64,000 nucleotides of DNA from Fratercula arctica (GCA_947846985.1 CANTUZ010000025.1:4400100-4464099), one strand, 5' to 3'; shown: positions 33,001 through 42,976, numbered from the stretch's first letter. Notes: a model not told the origin generated them from the letters alone. Numbers and translations: made by a program.

Positions 33001-33251
33001 TGCTTTTGCCACTCATTCCCAGTTAGGCTCACTTCCGCCTCCAGTACAGTCAACTCTTGGGATCCCCCTGTGACCCCAGAAATACAAATGGGTTCTGTCC
33101 CTCTATAGCTTGATGGTATTAGGGTGCACTGTGCTCCTGTGTCCACTAGAGCCTTATACTCCTGTGGGTCTGATGTGCCAGGCCATCGAATCCACACTGT
33201 CCAATAAACCCGGTTGTCCCTTTCCTCCACCTGGCTGGAGGCAGGGCCCCT
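30066..33251 (-). pseudogene. pol: Central provirus pro-pol, one premature stop
   Basis: One reading frame of about 1,060 codons interrupted once by TGA at 31959-31961, between the RT (33230-31959) and the RT connection/RNase H/integrase half (31919-30066). Protease: LVDTGAQCTLIP. RT: LTVDYRDLNEV, LPQGWKHSPTICHGLIQ, and the YIDDIIVWG active site. RNase H: FTDGSC, VKAIQL, YTDSW and HIDAHVPKN. Integrase: an H-H-C-C zinc region ending HECETC, then WQIDYI, SDNGTHF and GKIERYNG (D-D-E). All catalytic residues are present. There is no ATG at the start: the frame follows gag directly after UAG, so it was probably made by stop suppression. Confidence 0.93.
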
Positions 33252-34969
33252 CTAATACTGGTCATGGTATCCGGTACTCACTTCTTGCAGAAATGACTTG
33301 GAGGTTCCTTCAAGAGGATCAGAAGCAAGATCAGGCCTTCTGCTCTGTCTGGGGAACTGCCCACTGGAAACTGGGGCGGCACTTTTCCTGGAGGGATCTC
33401 CTTTTGTGGTTGTCCTTCCTTGCAACTCCCATACCCGTGTCCGCAGGATCCAAGTAGGTTGTCCATCCCACTTCCTCATGTCCTCTCCATGGTCTCGCAG
33501 GTAGAACCACAGGGTGCCTCGTGGTGTGTACCCTCTGTACTCTCTCTCTTGAGTGGGGAAATGCCTGCTCCTAATAGCTGAGATGCTGGCCCGTATAGGT
33601 GGAGAGTAGGACATATTCTCTTCAAGTTGCTGAACCTTCCGGGACAGTTTCTCCACAGCTGAGACAAGGGGGGAAGAGAGGCTTTCTTCATATCGCCAGA
33701 GCCAGCCAGCCACCTCATCCACCGTTGGTCCCTCTTCGCCTTTCCATTCCATCACTGCCAGTGAGTTGGCATATGACGATGGTGCACTCCGTACAAACTT
33801 CCGCCACATGGGCCTTGTGCAGTGCACCTCATCAGGGTCCGTGGGTAAGTCTGTATTGTCCAAGTCATAATAAATCATCTCCCGCACGGCTAATTCTCTC
33901 AGGTACTGGATACCTCTTTCCATGGTGGTCCACTTGCTTGGGTGACATACAACATCTTCACTGAAGGGGTACCTCTCCCTCACACCTGACAGGAATCGTT
34001 TCCAGAGGCTGAGGGCTTGGGTCTTCTTTCCAATTGCCTTGTCAATGCCGCCTTCCCTAGACAGGGATCCCAGCTGCCTGGCTTCCCTACCCTCTAATTC
34101 CAGGCTACTGGCCCCGTTATCCCAACACCGAAGCAGCCAGGTGACAGTGTGCTCACCGGAAAGTCGGCTAAAATCTTTTCGCATATCCCGCAGCTCACTC
34201 AAGGATAGGGATCGGGTAATTATCTCTGGTTCTGCCTCTTCCTCCTGTCCTTGTGATGGCCCCGGTTCATCATCATCTCTTACTAAGCGAACTGATTTCT
34301 TTGTCTACTTCTTCTTCTGTATGGGGGCAACGGATACTGACACGGGTTGGTTCCCTGGTTCAGCAGCAGTGGCTGTCACCGGGGTTGGAGTAGCTGCAGT
34401 GGCTGCCACAGGGGTTGCGGTAGCCGCAGTGGCTGTCGCTGGAGTTGCAGTAGCCGCAGTGTCTGTCGCAGGGGTCGCGGTAGCCGCAGTGCCTGTCGCA
34501 GGGGTCGCAGTAGCCGCAGTGCTGTCGCAGCAGCACCTGCCACAGGGGCCGCAGCAGCCGCAGCGCCTGCTGGTCTGGTCTCTGTCTTTTTCTTCTGAGG
34601 GTGCTGCATAGCACTGAGCAGGGCCTGGTAGACACTAGCCAGGGCCCAGCACAGTGCGGTGAGTTGTGCCTCCCTGGAATAGCCACAGCATTTTCCCTTC
34701 AGATATTCTACTACTCTATCAGGGTCCTGTAATTGTTCAGGGGTGAAGTCCCAGACCATTGGAGGCGAGAAGTTCTCTAAGTACCTGCCCATGTTCTCCC
34801 ACATGCCATGCCACCCCTGACTGTCCAGCCTCGGAGCAGAGCTCTGGGTGGTAGTCTTAAATAGTCGTTTAACCCTAAACGAGACCTGGAACATATTCAG
34901 CAGACGTAACACTAGGAAGGTGCTGGTTTGAGCATCCCAAGAATATTCAAAATTCTCAAAAGCTGTCAT
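33252..34969 (-). pseudogene. gag: Central provirus gag, frameshifted in a tandem repeat
   Basis: The probable start is the ATG at 34969, overlapping the pre-gag stop as ATGA. The N-terminus reads TAFENFEY, followed by a hydrophobic stretch ending LLNMFQV. Then comes a helical region (MVWDFTPEQLQDPDRVVEYL), a Lys-rich stretch, and an Ala/Thr-rich tandem repeat. One repeat unit at about 34522 is one base short, shifting the frame; the capsid-like part continues in the frame 34202-33252 (LSGEHTVTWLLRCWD, LEGREARQLGSL, YLRELAVREMIYYDL, RKFVRSAPSSYANSLAV). It ends in UAG at 33252-33254 followed by AGGGGCCCU in the same frame as pol. No Cys-His nucleocapsid knuckle is seen. Confidence 0.85.
34365..34545 (-). 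repeat. Coding 30-bp tandem repeat in gag
   Basis: About five to six degenerate copies of a 30-bp unit built on CTGTCGCAGGGGTCGCGGTA / GCCGCAGTG. In the gag frame this gives an Ala/Thr/Pro-rich linker (TAATATPAT-like). Shorter related repeats occur in the arm ERV gag (36690-36800). The unit lengths are multiples of three except one, which causes the gag frameshift. Confidence 0.85.
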
Positions 34970-35283
34970 ACCTGACCCGAAGGAGAAAAGGGAGGCAAAA
35001 GAGCTGGGGAAAGTGCCCCCCCCGTTTCCCCCATAGACTGGGTGTAATTATTAATGAATTCTGAGAGGTGGTGCCCAATGTACGGACAGGACAGCAATAC
35101 CACATAAACACCCCAAAGTAACTGTCTAACAAGTGATGTTATCATATCATAAGCCGATATTGCACAGGACAGTAAAATGATAATCCTCATCCCCCTCCCA
35201 GAAGTAACAAATATCATCACAGGGAGTGCATAAGACACATAGGAATTTACATAACACAGCCATGAGAACAAACTAAGCAACAT
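34966..35283 (-). CDS. Pre-gag hydrophobic ORF of the central provirus
   Basis: 105 codons, starting 80 bp inside the primer binding site and ending TGA, which overlaps the gag ATG (ATGA). It is mostly hydrophobic: FSWLCYVNSYVSYALPVMIF, IIILLSCAISAYDMI and LLWGVYVVLLSC are likely membrane segments. The motif GHHLSEFINNYT follows, then a Ser/Pro-rich end. The order and motif agree with the frames at 28192-28560, 36181-36549 and 60836-61231. The stop/start overlap suggests coupled translation with gag. Function unknown; I know of no retroviral gene in this place with this make-up. Confidence 0.65.
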   Translation of the reverse strand: MLLSLFSWLCYVNSYVSYALPVMIFVTSGRGMRIIILLSCAISAYDMITSLVRQLLWGVYVVLLSCPYIGHHLSEFINNYTQSMGETGGALSPALLPPFSPSGQV

Positions 35284-35362
35284 AGTGACCAGTGACTATT
35301 TACCTAACAAATTCGGTTTTTTCAAGCTCTAGTTGGATTCTGTCGTTATCTCAACCCTTCGA

Positions 35363-35380
35363 GCCCCATGTTGGGCGCCA
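35363..35380 (-). promoter_or_regulatory. Primer binding site, tRNA-Lys type (central provirus)
   Basis: The minus strand reads TGGCGCCCAACATGGGGC, one mismatch to the tRNA-Lys1,2 site. It lies 8 bp from the 5' LTR end at 35389. Confidence 0.88.
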
Positions 35381-35388
35381 AAAAGGAC

Positions 35389-35649
35389 TGTCGTGGTTTG
35401 GCCTCAGACGGCAACAAAGAACCACGTGTCGCTCGCTCAGCTCTTCCCAATACGGGAAGGATCAGAAGAAAAAAGGCAAAACTCTTGGGTTGAGACAAAG
35501 GCAGTTTAACAGAACAGCAAAGGGAACAAGAAAACAACAACAATAACACCGACAGAGAAATATACAAACGCGATTACAGAACCGCTGCTTCCCGCCGGTC
35601 CAGACCCGGGACCCGCCAGCCCGCTCCAAAGGAAACTGCCTGCCCCCTC
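35389..35649 (-). mobile_element. 5' LTR of the central provirus, cut by the gap
   Basis: Direct repeat of 29066-29330; the outer (U3) end, about 75 bp, is lost in the N gap. It keeps the same orientation as the 3' LTR, so both belong to one provirus. Confidence 0.9.
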
Positions 35650-35749
35650 NNNNNNNNNNNNNNNNNNNNNNNNNNNNNNNNNNNNNNNNNNNNNNNNNNN
35701 NNNNNNNNNNNNNNNNNNNNNNNNNNNNNNNNNNNNNNNNNNNNNNNNN
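35650..35749. other. Assembly gap of 100 N
   Basis: A run of exactly 100 N, the conventional size for a gap of unknown length. It falls where the left sequence is inside the provirus LTR and the right sequence starts inside the mirrored arm. Any frame reading across it (35462-35806) is meaningless. Confidence 0.99.
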
Positions 35750-36068
35750 AAAGGAGGTGTCCATTTTTTCCAAGAGGAATCTAAAATTATGGTAGATGAA
35801 GCGCATAATGAGAGAGGAGGAACTTATGCAAGCACTCTTGCCAAGGTCAGGTTGACCAACCCCTCACAACAAGACCTGCATTAAGACCAAGGCCAAGAAG
35901 AAACAACGGCAAGTTATGGTTCTATTAAACTGTTGTTATCTCAACCCACGAGTTTTTTTTCTTTCCCCTCTTTTTCTCCCTCTTCTCCCTACCCCTACTG
36001 GGGGGGTGGGGGGGAGTGAGTGAACAGCTGCGTGGTCCTAGTTGCTGGCTGGGGTTAAACCATGATGG
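35750..36068 (+). mobile_element. 5' LTR of the arm ERV (right copy, partial)
   Basis: Mirror of 28673-28990, with TATTAAACTG near 35923 as polyadenylation-like signal and a T/C-rich run. It ends just before the primer binding site; where the usual terminal CA is expected the sequence reads TG, in both arms. The 5' part is in the gap. Confidence 0.8.
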
Positions 36069-36075
36069 TCCTTTT

Positions 36076-36093
36076 TGGTGCCCAACGTGGGGC
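36076..36093 (+). promoter_or_regulatory. Primer binding site, tRNA-Lys type (right arm ERV)
   Basis: TGGTGCCCAACGTGGGGC, identical to the mirrored site at 28648-28665. Confidence 0.85.
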
Positions 36094-36180
36094 ATGACAG
36101 GTTGAGATAACGACAAACCTGATCAGAATGCAATAGAACAAAATCTGTTATAAGCATTCATTGTATTGGGTTAATAGTCA

Positions 36181-36549
36181 TTGGCCACAGTGTTGATTTA
36201 TTTGCTCTCGAAGTTGTGCTTGCTCTCGGGGTTCCGTTTTGTAATACCTTACCTGCTGTATGTGCTCCCTGTTGTGCTGTTTATAATCCCTGGGAACTGG
36301 GACCAGATTACCATTTTGCTATACTTTGTAGCGTGGGTTTATGACATGATGAAATCGTGCATGCTGTGGCTGTATTCGTTAGGGATAAGGGGCGATGAAC
36401 AGGACAAAAAGGCAGCGGTGGTTTCATCTCTGTACTTTGAGAGCCATCTAGCAGAAACTATTAGTAATTACGCTTTTTACCCTTTTTTTCGGAGAGACAA
36501 TCTGTGGGGGAGACATCTTCCTTCACCTCCCCCTTCTCCTCCAGGCTAA
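36181..36549 (+). CDS. Pre-gag hydrophobic ORF of the arm ERV (right copy)
   Basis: The 122-codon frame is identical in protein sequence to its mirror at 28192-28560. It has three likely membrane segments, then the shared motif VYDMM ... ESHLAETISNYAF. Unlike the flanking gag and pro it has no stop or frameshift, though 369 bp in nearly identical arms is weak evidence for constraint. Confidence 0.65.
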   Translation: MATVLIYLLSKLCLLSGFRFVIPYLLYVLPVVLFIIPGNWDQITILLYFVAWVYDMMKSCMLWLYSLGIRGDEQDKKAAVVSSLYFESHLAETISNYAFYPFFRRDNLWGRHLPSPPPSPPG

Positions 36550-37972
36550 TTACAACGGCATTCGAGAATTTTGAATACCCCTGAGATGCTCTAACCAGCA
36601 TGCTTCTATTGCTAGGTGCTACATTGTTTCTGAATATGTTTCAGGTCTTGCTTAGGGTTAAACATGGGTGCGTACGTGGGCACACTACTCCAACCCCCAC
36701 GACAAGCACTGCGGCTACTCAACCCCTATGAAAAGCACTGCGGCTGCTCCATCCCTCGTGACGTGACGAGCACTGCAGCTACTCAAACCCAGGTGACAGG
36801 CACTGCGGCTAGTGAACCAGAGGAACCAACTCATGCTGATATCAGTCGCCCCGATACAGAAGAAGAAATATGTGAAGAAAATAGATCACAGGGGTGAAGA
36901 GGAACCAGGGTCATCACGAGAAGAGGAGGAAAAACCAGAGGTAATCACCTGATCCTTATCCCTGGGTGAGCTGTGAGAGATATGAAAAGATTTCAGTCAT
37001 TGCCCAGGCGAGCACATTGTCACCTGTCTGCTCTGATGCTGGGATAATGGGGCCAGTAGCTTGGAATTAGAGGGTAGGGAAGCCAAGCAGCTGGGATCCC
37101 TGTCTAGGGAAGGGGCCATCGACAAGGTGATTGGAAAAAGGACGCAAGCCTTCAGCCTCTGGAGGCGACTTCTGTTAGCTGTGAAGGAAAGGTATCCCTT
37201 CAAGGAAGATATTATACGTCACCCAGGGAAGTGGACAATCATGGAGAGAGGTATCCAGTACCTGAGGGAATTAGCTTTGCGAGAGCTGATTTATTATGAT
37301 CTGGCCAACCCACAGTCCCATGTACCCGACCCATGTTGCAGAAGTTTGTACAGAGCGCACCATCATCATATGCCAGCTCATTGGCAACAATGGGCTGGAA
37401 AGACGAAGAGTCACCAACAGTGGATGTAATGGCTGGCCACCTCTGGCAATACAAAGAAAATCTACTTCCCTACAGGCCTGTGTCTCGGCTCTGGAAAGAC
37501 TGTCCAAGAAATCCGAAAACCTGTTCAAAAAACTGTCAAAGCTGTTGGAGTCCAGCAACTCAAAGAGGATAGGTTCTACTCCCCACCTGTATGGACCACT
37601 ATCTCAGCTATTAGGAGTAAGCATTTTTCTGCTCAAGAGAGAGGATATAGAGGGTACACACCATGAGGCACCCTGTGGCTTTACCTGCGTGACCATGGAG
37701 AGGACATGAGGACGTGGGTTGGAAAACCTACCTCGACCCTACAGGCACAGGTATGTGAGCTGCAAGGAAAAAGAACCACAAATAGGGGCTCTTCCTAGAA
37801 AACTGCTGCCCTGGTTTCCAGTAGGCAGCTCCCCAGACAACGTAGAAGGGTTTCTGATCCTCTTAAAGGAACTTCCAATTTGTATTTACAAGGAGTGAGT
37901 AACAAGGATGGAACTCAAACCCACACGTGCCACACAAACCCATTCATTGACAGCAGATACTACAATCAGAAA
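36550..37972 (+). pseudogene. ERV gag remnant (right arm)
   Basis: Frames corresponding to gag are readable in pieces: TAFENFE at about 36556, the STAATQ repeat region (36664-36897), LEGREAKQLGSLSREGAIDKVI (37061 on) and SKKSENLFKKLSKLLE (coiled-coil-like, in 37296-37709). It ends in UAG at 37973-37975. Differences from the left copy are few (for example SLSREG here against SLPREG). Confidence 0.82.
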
Positions 37973-38449
37973 TAGAGGGGCCCTGCCTCTGGCCAGGTGG
38001 AGGAAAGGGACAACTGGGTTTACTGGACCGTGTGGATTCAATGGCCTGGCACGTCAGATCCCCAGGAGTATAAGGCTCTGGTAGACACCGATACGAAGTG
38101 TACCCTAATACCATCAAGCTATAAAGGGGCAGAACCCATCTGTATTTCTGGAGCGACAGAGGAATCCCCACAGTTAGCTGTATTGGCAGCTGAAGTGAGT
38201 CTAACAGGGAATGAGTGCCAAAAGCACTCCATTGTGACTGGCCCAGAGGCTCTGTGCATCCTTGGCACAGACTACCTCAGGAGAGGGTATTTCAAGGACC
38301 CAAAAGGGTACCAGTGGGGTTTTGGTATAGCCCCTGTGGAGATGGAGGAAATTACACAGCTGTCTACCTTGCCTGGTGTCTTGGAGGACCCTTCTGTTGT
38401 GGGGCAACAGGTGTTACAGGTCTGTGTTACAACAGGTGACAATAACTAG
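37973..38449 (+). pseudogene. ERV UAG stop and protease remnant (right arm)
   Basis: Starts with UAG followed by AGGGGCCCU, then the in-frame protease: VYWTVWIQWPGTSD and LVDTDTKCTLIPS (active-site Gly replaced, as in the left arm). It ends at GDNN just before the inverted RNase H scrap. Because the defect is the same in both arms, the ERV was dead before the arms were duplicated. Confidence 0.85.
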
Positions 38450-38475
38450 TGGCCATTTTTCTTGCTCAGCAATAT
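38445..38475 (-). pseudogene. Inverted ERV RNase H scrap (right arm, outer part)
   Basis: Mirror of 26266-26296: reads IAEQEKWP on the minus strand and carries one copy of the CR1-c target duplication (CAGCAATAT, 38467-38475). Its continuation is at 43037-43154. Confidence 0.8.
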
Positions 38476-38976
38476 AGAATCATAGAATGTGTTGGGTTGG
38501 AAGGGACCTTTAAAGGTCATCTAGTCCAACCCCCCTGCAGTAAGCAGGGACATCTTCAACTAGATCAGATTGCTCAGAGCCTCATCAGGCCTGGCCTTGA
38601 ATGTCTCCAGGGATGGGGCCTCCACCACCTCTCTGGGCAACCTGTTCCAGTGCCTCACCACCCTCATTGTAAAGAACTTCTTCCTAATGTCTAATCTAAA
38701 CCTAACCTGCTCTAGTTTAAAACCATTGCCCCTTGTCTTATGGCAACATGCCCTTGCAAACAGTCCCTCCCCAGCTTTCTTGTAGGCCCCCTTCAGGTAC
38801 TGGAAGGCTGCTATAAGGTCTCCCCGGAGCCTTCTCTTCTCCAGGCTGAACAACCCCAACTCTCTCAGACTGTCCTCATAGGAGAGGTGCTCCAGCCCTC
38901 TGATCATCTTCGTGGCCTCCTCTGGACCTGCTCCAACAGGTCCATGTCCTTCTTGTGCTGAGGGTTCCAGAGCTGG

Positions 38977-39661
38977 TGTGGCGGTGTGCTCTCCCTTTTT
39001 CCCCCCACCCTGGCTCCTGCTTGAGCAGAGTTGTTATGAGTTGCACTTGAACTGTGGGGGATGGCTGGCAACATAGTCAAAACACTGTCTGGAGTGGGGA
39101 CCTAGGTATCTTGTTCCCTTGCAAATATGACTATAGGTCAGTTATCTTACTCTATAAATAGTGGACAGCCCAAGAGCCCCTTTGAGCTCTCCTGCACAGC
39201 AGCAGGCTGCACGACAGGATCTCCCCTTGAGTGGGGACGCTCGCTTAAGGTTCTACTCCTCGAGGCTGAGAGATTCCTTGCCACAACAGATTCTCGGTAA
39301 GTGACTAAGAGCATGCTAAACTTTGAAACCTTAGCTAAGTGAGATAAAGGATTGATTGCACATATATAATCGTTTAGACATAAACCGTTGACCAAGTCTG
39401 GGACTAGGATTGGATCCAGCCGCACCTAGACTCCTCTCTGAGAAGGGGGTCCTTTCTGAACCTCATGACTCAACGGGAGGGTCTCCCTGACAGCTTGTCT
39501 GACCCTGGCCTCTATGCAGTAAATAACCAAGTGTACCCTGGCATCGAATCTCATAAAACACTGTCGCATTCACTACTAACTTTGTTAAATCACTGTTTTA
39601 TGTTAATAAATATTTCACTACTTCTCTCTTACAAGTGAAGTTAATCACTCTGCCTGCGACA
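38977..39661 (+). mobile_element. Solo LTR-B in CR1-c (right arm)
   Basis: 685 bp, TGTGGCGGTGTGCTC to CTGCGACA, flanked by GCTGG at 38972-38976 and 39662-39666. TATA box CTATAAATAGTGG at about 39152; AATAAA in TTAATAAATATTTC at about 39604. It shares its insertion site and duplication with the left arm copy. Confidence 0.94.
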
Positions 39662-40609
39662 GCTGGATACAGTACACCAGGTGGGGTCTCATGAGAGCGG
39701 AGTAGAGGGGGAGAATCACCCCTCTCGATCTGCTGGCCACGGTTCTTTTGATGCAGCCCAGGATGTGATAGGCCTTCTGGGCTCCAAGCGCACATTGTTG
39801 GCTCATGTCCAGCATTTCATCCACCAATACCCACAAGTCCTTTTCTGCAGGGCTGCTCTCTATCACATCATCCCCCAGCCTGTATTGATAATGAGGATAA
39901 CGAGGACCTTGCACTTAGCCTTGTTGAACTTCATGAGGTTTGCTCAGGCCCACCTCTCTAGCTCATCCAGGTGCCTCTGGATGACATCCCATCCCTCTGG
40001 CCTGTCAACTGCACCACTCAGCTTGGTGTCATTGGCAAACTTGCTGAGGGTACACTGGATCCCACTATCTAAATCATTGATGAAGATATTGAACAGCACT
40101 GGTCCCAGTATGGATCCCTGAGGGACACCACTTGTCACCGATCTCCATCTGGACATCGAGCCATTGACCACCACCCTCTGGATGCGAGCATCCAACCAAT
40201 TCCTCATCCACCGAACAGTCCACCCATCAAATCCATATCTCTCCAATTGAGAGAGAAGGATGTTGTGGGGGACTGTGTCAAAGGCCTTGCAGAAGTCCAG
40301 ACAGATGATATCTGTAGCTCTCCCCTTGTCCACTGATGCAGTCATTCCATTGTAGAAAGCCACCAGGTCGGCCAGGCAGGACTTGCCCCTGGTGAAGCCA
40401 TGCTGGCTGTCTTGAATCACCTCCCTGTCCTCCATGTGCCTTAGCATAGCTTCTAGGAGGATCTGTTCCATGATCTTCCTAGGCACAGAGGTGAGACTGA
40501 CAGGGCGGTAGTTCCCAGGGTCCTTCTTTCTACCCTTTTTAAAAATGGGTGCGTTGTTTCTCTTTTTTCCAGTCACCAGGGACTTCACCTGACTGCCACG
40601 ACTTTTCAA
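39662..40609 (-). pseudogene. CR1-c reverse transcriptase (right arm)
   Basis: The frame 40609-39944 reads [34 protein letters not shown] (motif A, complete here), [10 protein letters not shown] and SKFANDTKL. The first active-site Asp is replaced by Asn; the left arm has His at the same place. An in-frame TGA follows LERWA at 39944. After a frameshift the rest continues in 39914-39645 until LTR-B. The frame is also shifted relative to the endonuclease upstream at about 40560. Confidence 0.88.
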
Positions 40610-42422
40610 ATATCATGGAGAGTGGCTTGGCAACTAGATCAGCCAGTTCCCTCAGGACTCTGGGATGCATCTCATCAGGTCCCATAGACTTGTATACATT
40701 CAGGTTCCTCAGATGGTCACGAACCTTGTCTTCACTTACAGTGGGAGGCACTTTGTTCCGCAGGTCCCCGTCTTGCGGTCCTTCAACTTGCAAGGCGTGA
40801 GGAGAGAGGTTGGCAGTGAAGACTGAGGCAAAAAAGTTGTTGAGAACCTCAGCCTTCTCCTCATCTGCTGTTACCAGTTTGCCATTCTTGGTTATCAGGG
40901 AGGGCATGCTTTCTTTAACCTTCCTTTTCTGGTAGACATACCTGTAGAAGCCCTTCTTGTTATTCTTAGCATCCCTTGCCAAGTTCAGCTCCAGCCGCGC
41001 CTTGGCCTTCCTGACCTCATCCCTACATACCCGGGCAGCATCTCTATACTCTTCCCAGGACACCTGCTGCTGCTTGAACTGCCTGTGCAGTTCCTTCTTG
41101 CCTTTTAGTTTGACCAGCAGGTCCCAGCTCAGCCATTCTGGTCTCTTCCCTTTCTTGCTTGATTTCTTACACCTGGGGATCAAGAGCTCTTGTGCTCTAT
41201 GGAAAGCATCCTTGCAGATCTGCCACCTCTGTTCTGCCCCCTTGTCCCTGAGGACCATTTCCCAGGGGGTCCTATTGACTAACTCCTTGAAGAGCCGGAG
41301 GTTTGCTTTCCTGAAATCCAGGGTCCTGACTAGGCTCCTTGTCTGGCACGTATCCCTCAGGACTGTGAACTCCACCAGTGCGTGGTCACTGCAGCCCAGG
41401 CTGCCTCCAATCTTCACATCCCCAATGAGCTCACTTGCATTGGTGACTATGAGGTCCAGTATGGCATCCCCTCGGGTAGGGCTGTCTATTTCCTGTCTTA
41501 GGAAGTTATCATCAAGGCACTCCGGGAACCTCCTGGATTGTCTACAGCTCGCTGTGTTACTTTTCCAGCAGATGTCGGGGTGGTTAAAATCTCCCGGCAG
41601 GATGAGAGCCTTTGAGCACAATGCCTCCTGTAGCTGGAGGAAGGCGGCTTCATCAGTAGGCTCCCCTTGATCAGGCGGCCTGTAGTAGACACCAACCACG
41701 AGGTTTCCTTTGTTGCCTTGGTCTCTAATTCCTACCCATAAGCTTTCAGCTTCCTCTTGTCTGTTCTTTAGGGACATCTCTTCACACTCTATCCCTTCCT
41801 TAACATAGAGGGCAACACCTCTGCCCCTCCTTCTTCGCCTGTCCCTTCTGAACAGCCTGTAGCCATCAATAGCCACGTTCCAGTCATAGGATTTGTCCCA
41901 CCAGGTTTCAGTAATGGCCACTATGTCGTAGCTTTCCAGCAGCACAGTAGCTTCCAACTCCTCCTGTTTGTTGCCCATGCTGCTTGCATTCGTGTAGAGG
42001 CACTTCAGCCAGGCTGTTGGCTGTGACGCCTTCTTAGAGGAGCACCCCTTGGGGTGTTTCACGGGTGTTTCCCTGTTGACTCCGACTGCCTCAGGAGCCC
42101 CTGGCTCCTCTCTGTAAGACTTTGGCTGTGATGTAGCATCCCCAGCATGCCTCGGGGAAACAGGTTGAAGGTCCTTACTAGCACCCTGTCCCTCTATCCC
42201 TGACGTGTTATCCCACAGCTTGTCACAGACAAGCCTAATATTATCATCCCCCTCCCCCTTCACATCTAGTTTAAAGCCCTGTCGATCAGCCCCACAATCT
42301 CTTGGGCAAAGACCCTCTTCCCCCTTTGAGAAAGGTGTTTTCCATTTGATGCTAATAACCCCGGTGCCATGTAGGCCATCAAAAATCCAAAATTGTGGTG
42401 GCGACACCAGCCACGGAGCCAT
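40539..42422 (-). pseudogene. CR1-c ORF2 endonuclease and RT N-terminus, long open frame (right arm)
   Basis: A 627-codon open frame. Its first about 130 codons overlap ORF1 in another frame and are probably not translated. The endonuclease begins near [18 protein letters not shown] and carries [43 protein letters not shown] and GCSDHALV, all catalytic blocks. A linker and RT N-terminus follow ([31 protein letters not shown]) and the frame ends by frameshift at KKEKQRTHF. Endonuclease-only activity cannot be excluded but nothing suggests expression. Confidence 0.88.
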
Positions 42423-42976
42423 GTATTAATGGACTGGATCCATCTGTTCCTTCCAGTGTCACTGCCTGCAACTGGAAGGAGTGAGGAGAAAATAACCCGT
42501 GCCCCAGACTCCCTTACCAACCTTCCCAAGGCCCTGAAGTCCCCCTTGATTGCTCTTGGCCTACGAGTCGCAGCTTTGTCTCCACCTACATGGAAAATCA
42601 GTAATGGGTAATAGTCTGAGGACTGTATCAAACTAGGGAGTTTCCTGGTGATGTCCTTAACCCGGGCTCTAGGAAGACAGCAGACTTCCCTATGAGGAGA
42701 GTCTACCCGGCATATTGGACCCTCTGTTCCCCTCAGGAGGGAGTCACCAACGACTATAACCCTCCTTTTCTTCCTTGTGGATGTGGTGATAATACGAGCG
42801 GTACACCTTTCTGACTGTGGAGATGACTCTGGTGTAGATTGGCTATCGTCCACATCCTCATTTGACTGGCCTTCCTCATCCAGTACCTCATATCTGTTAT
42901 TCAGAGGTACTGGGGGGGTGGGGGGGCAAGGAGAGAGTTCGCCTGCTGCCCCGACTGTGAACTCGCCTCCATTCAC
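42266..42976 (-). CDS. CR1-c ORF1 esterase-like protein (right arm)
   Basis: 236 codons, three fewer than the left copy: a 9-bp in-frame loss removes residues after HHNFGF. The GDSL block ([11 protein letters not shown]), HVGGDKAA block and the [13 protein letters not shown]is block are intact. The few differences from the left copy include TRKKRR against TKKKRR. Confidence 0.85.
   Translation of the reverse strand: MNGGEFTVGAAGELSPCPPTPPVPLNNRYEVLDEEGQSNEDVDDSQSTPESSPQSERCTARIITTSTRKKRRVIVVGDSLLRGTEGPICRVDSPHREVCCLPRARVKDITRKLPSLIQSSDYYPLLIFHVGGDKAATRRPRAIKGDFRALGRLVRESGARVIFSSLLPVAGSDTGRNRWIQSINTWLRGWCRHHNFGFLMAYMAPGLLASNGKHLSQRGKRVFAQEIVGLIDRALN

Larger units (their letters stand above)
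29066..35649 (-). mobile_element. Central ERVL-like provirus (env-less)
   Basis: A provirus on the minus strand: 5' LTR (35389-35649, cut by the assembly gap), tRNA-Lys-type primer binding site, a hydrophobic pre-gag frame, gag, UAG, pro-pol, a short 3' region, polypurine tract and 3' LTR. There is no env: only about 275 bp separate the integrase stop from the polypurine tract. The pol style (HSPTICHGLIQ and RKKKDFKWGPEQ) resembles class III (ERVL) elements. It is the best preserved element in the window, with one frameshift in gag and one extra stop in pol. Confidence 0.9.

Noticed and set aside
34039..34611. 190-residue plus-strand frame rich in Val and Ala
   Set aside because: An antisense shadow of the gag tandem repeat.
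35462..35806. Open frame across the N gap
   Set aside because: It exists only because N is read as any residue.
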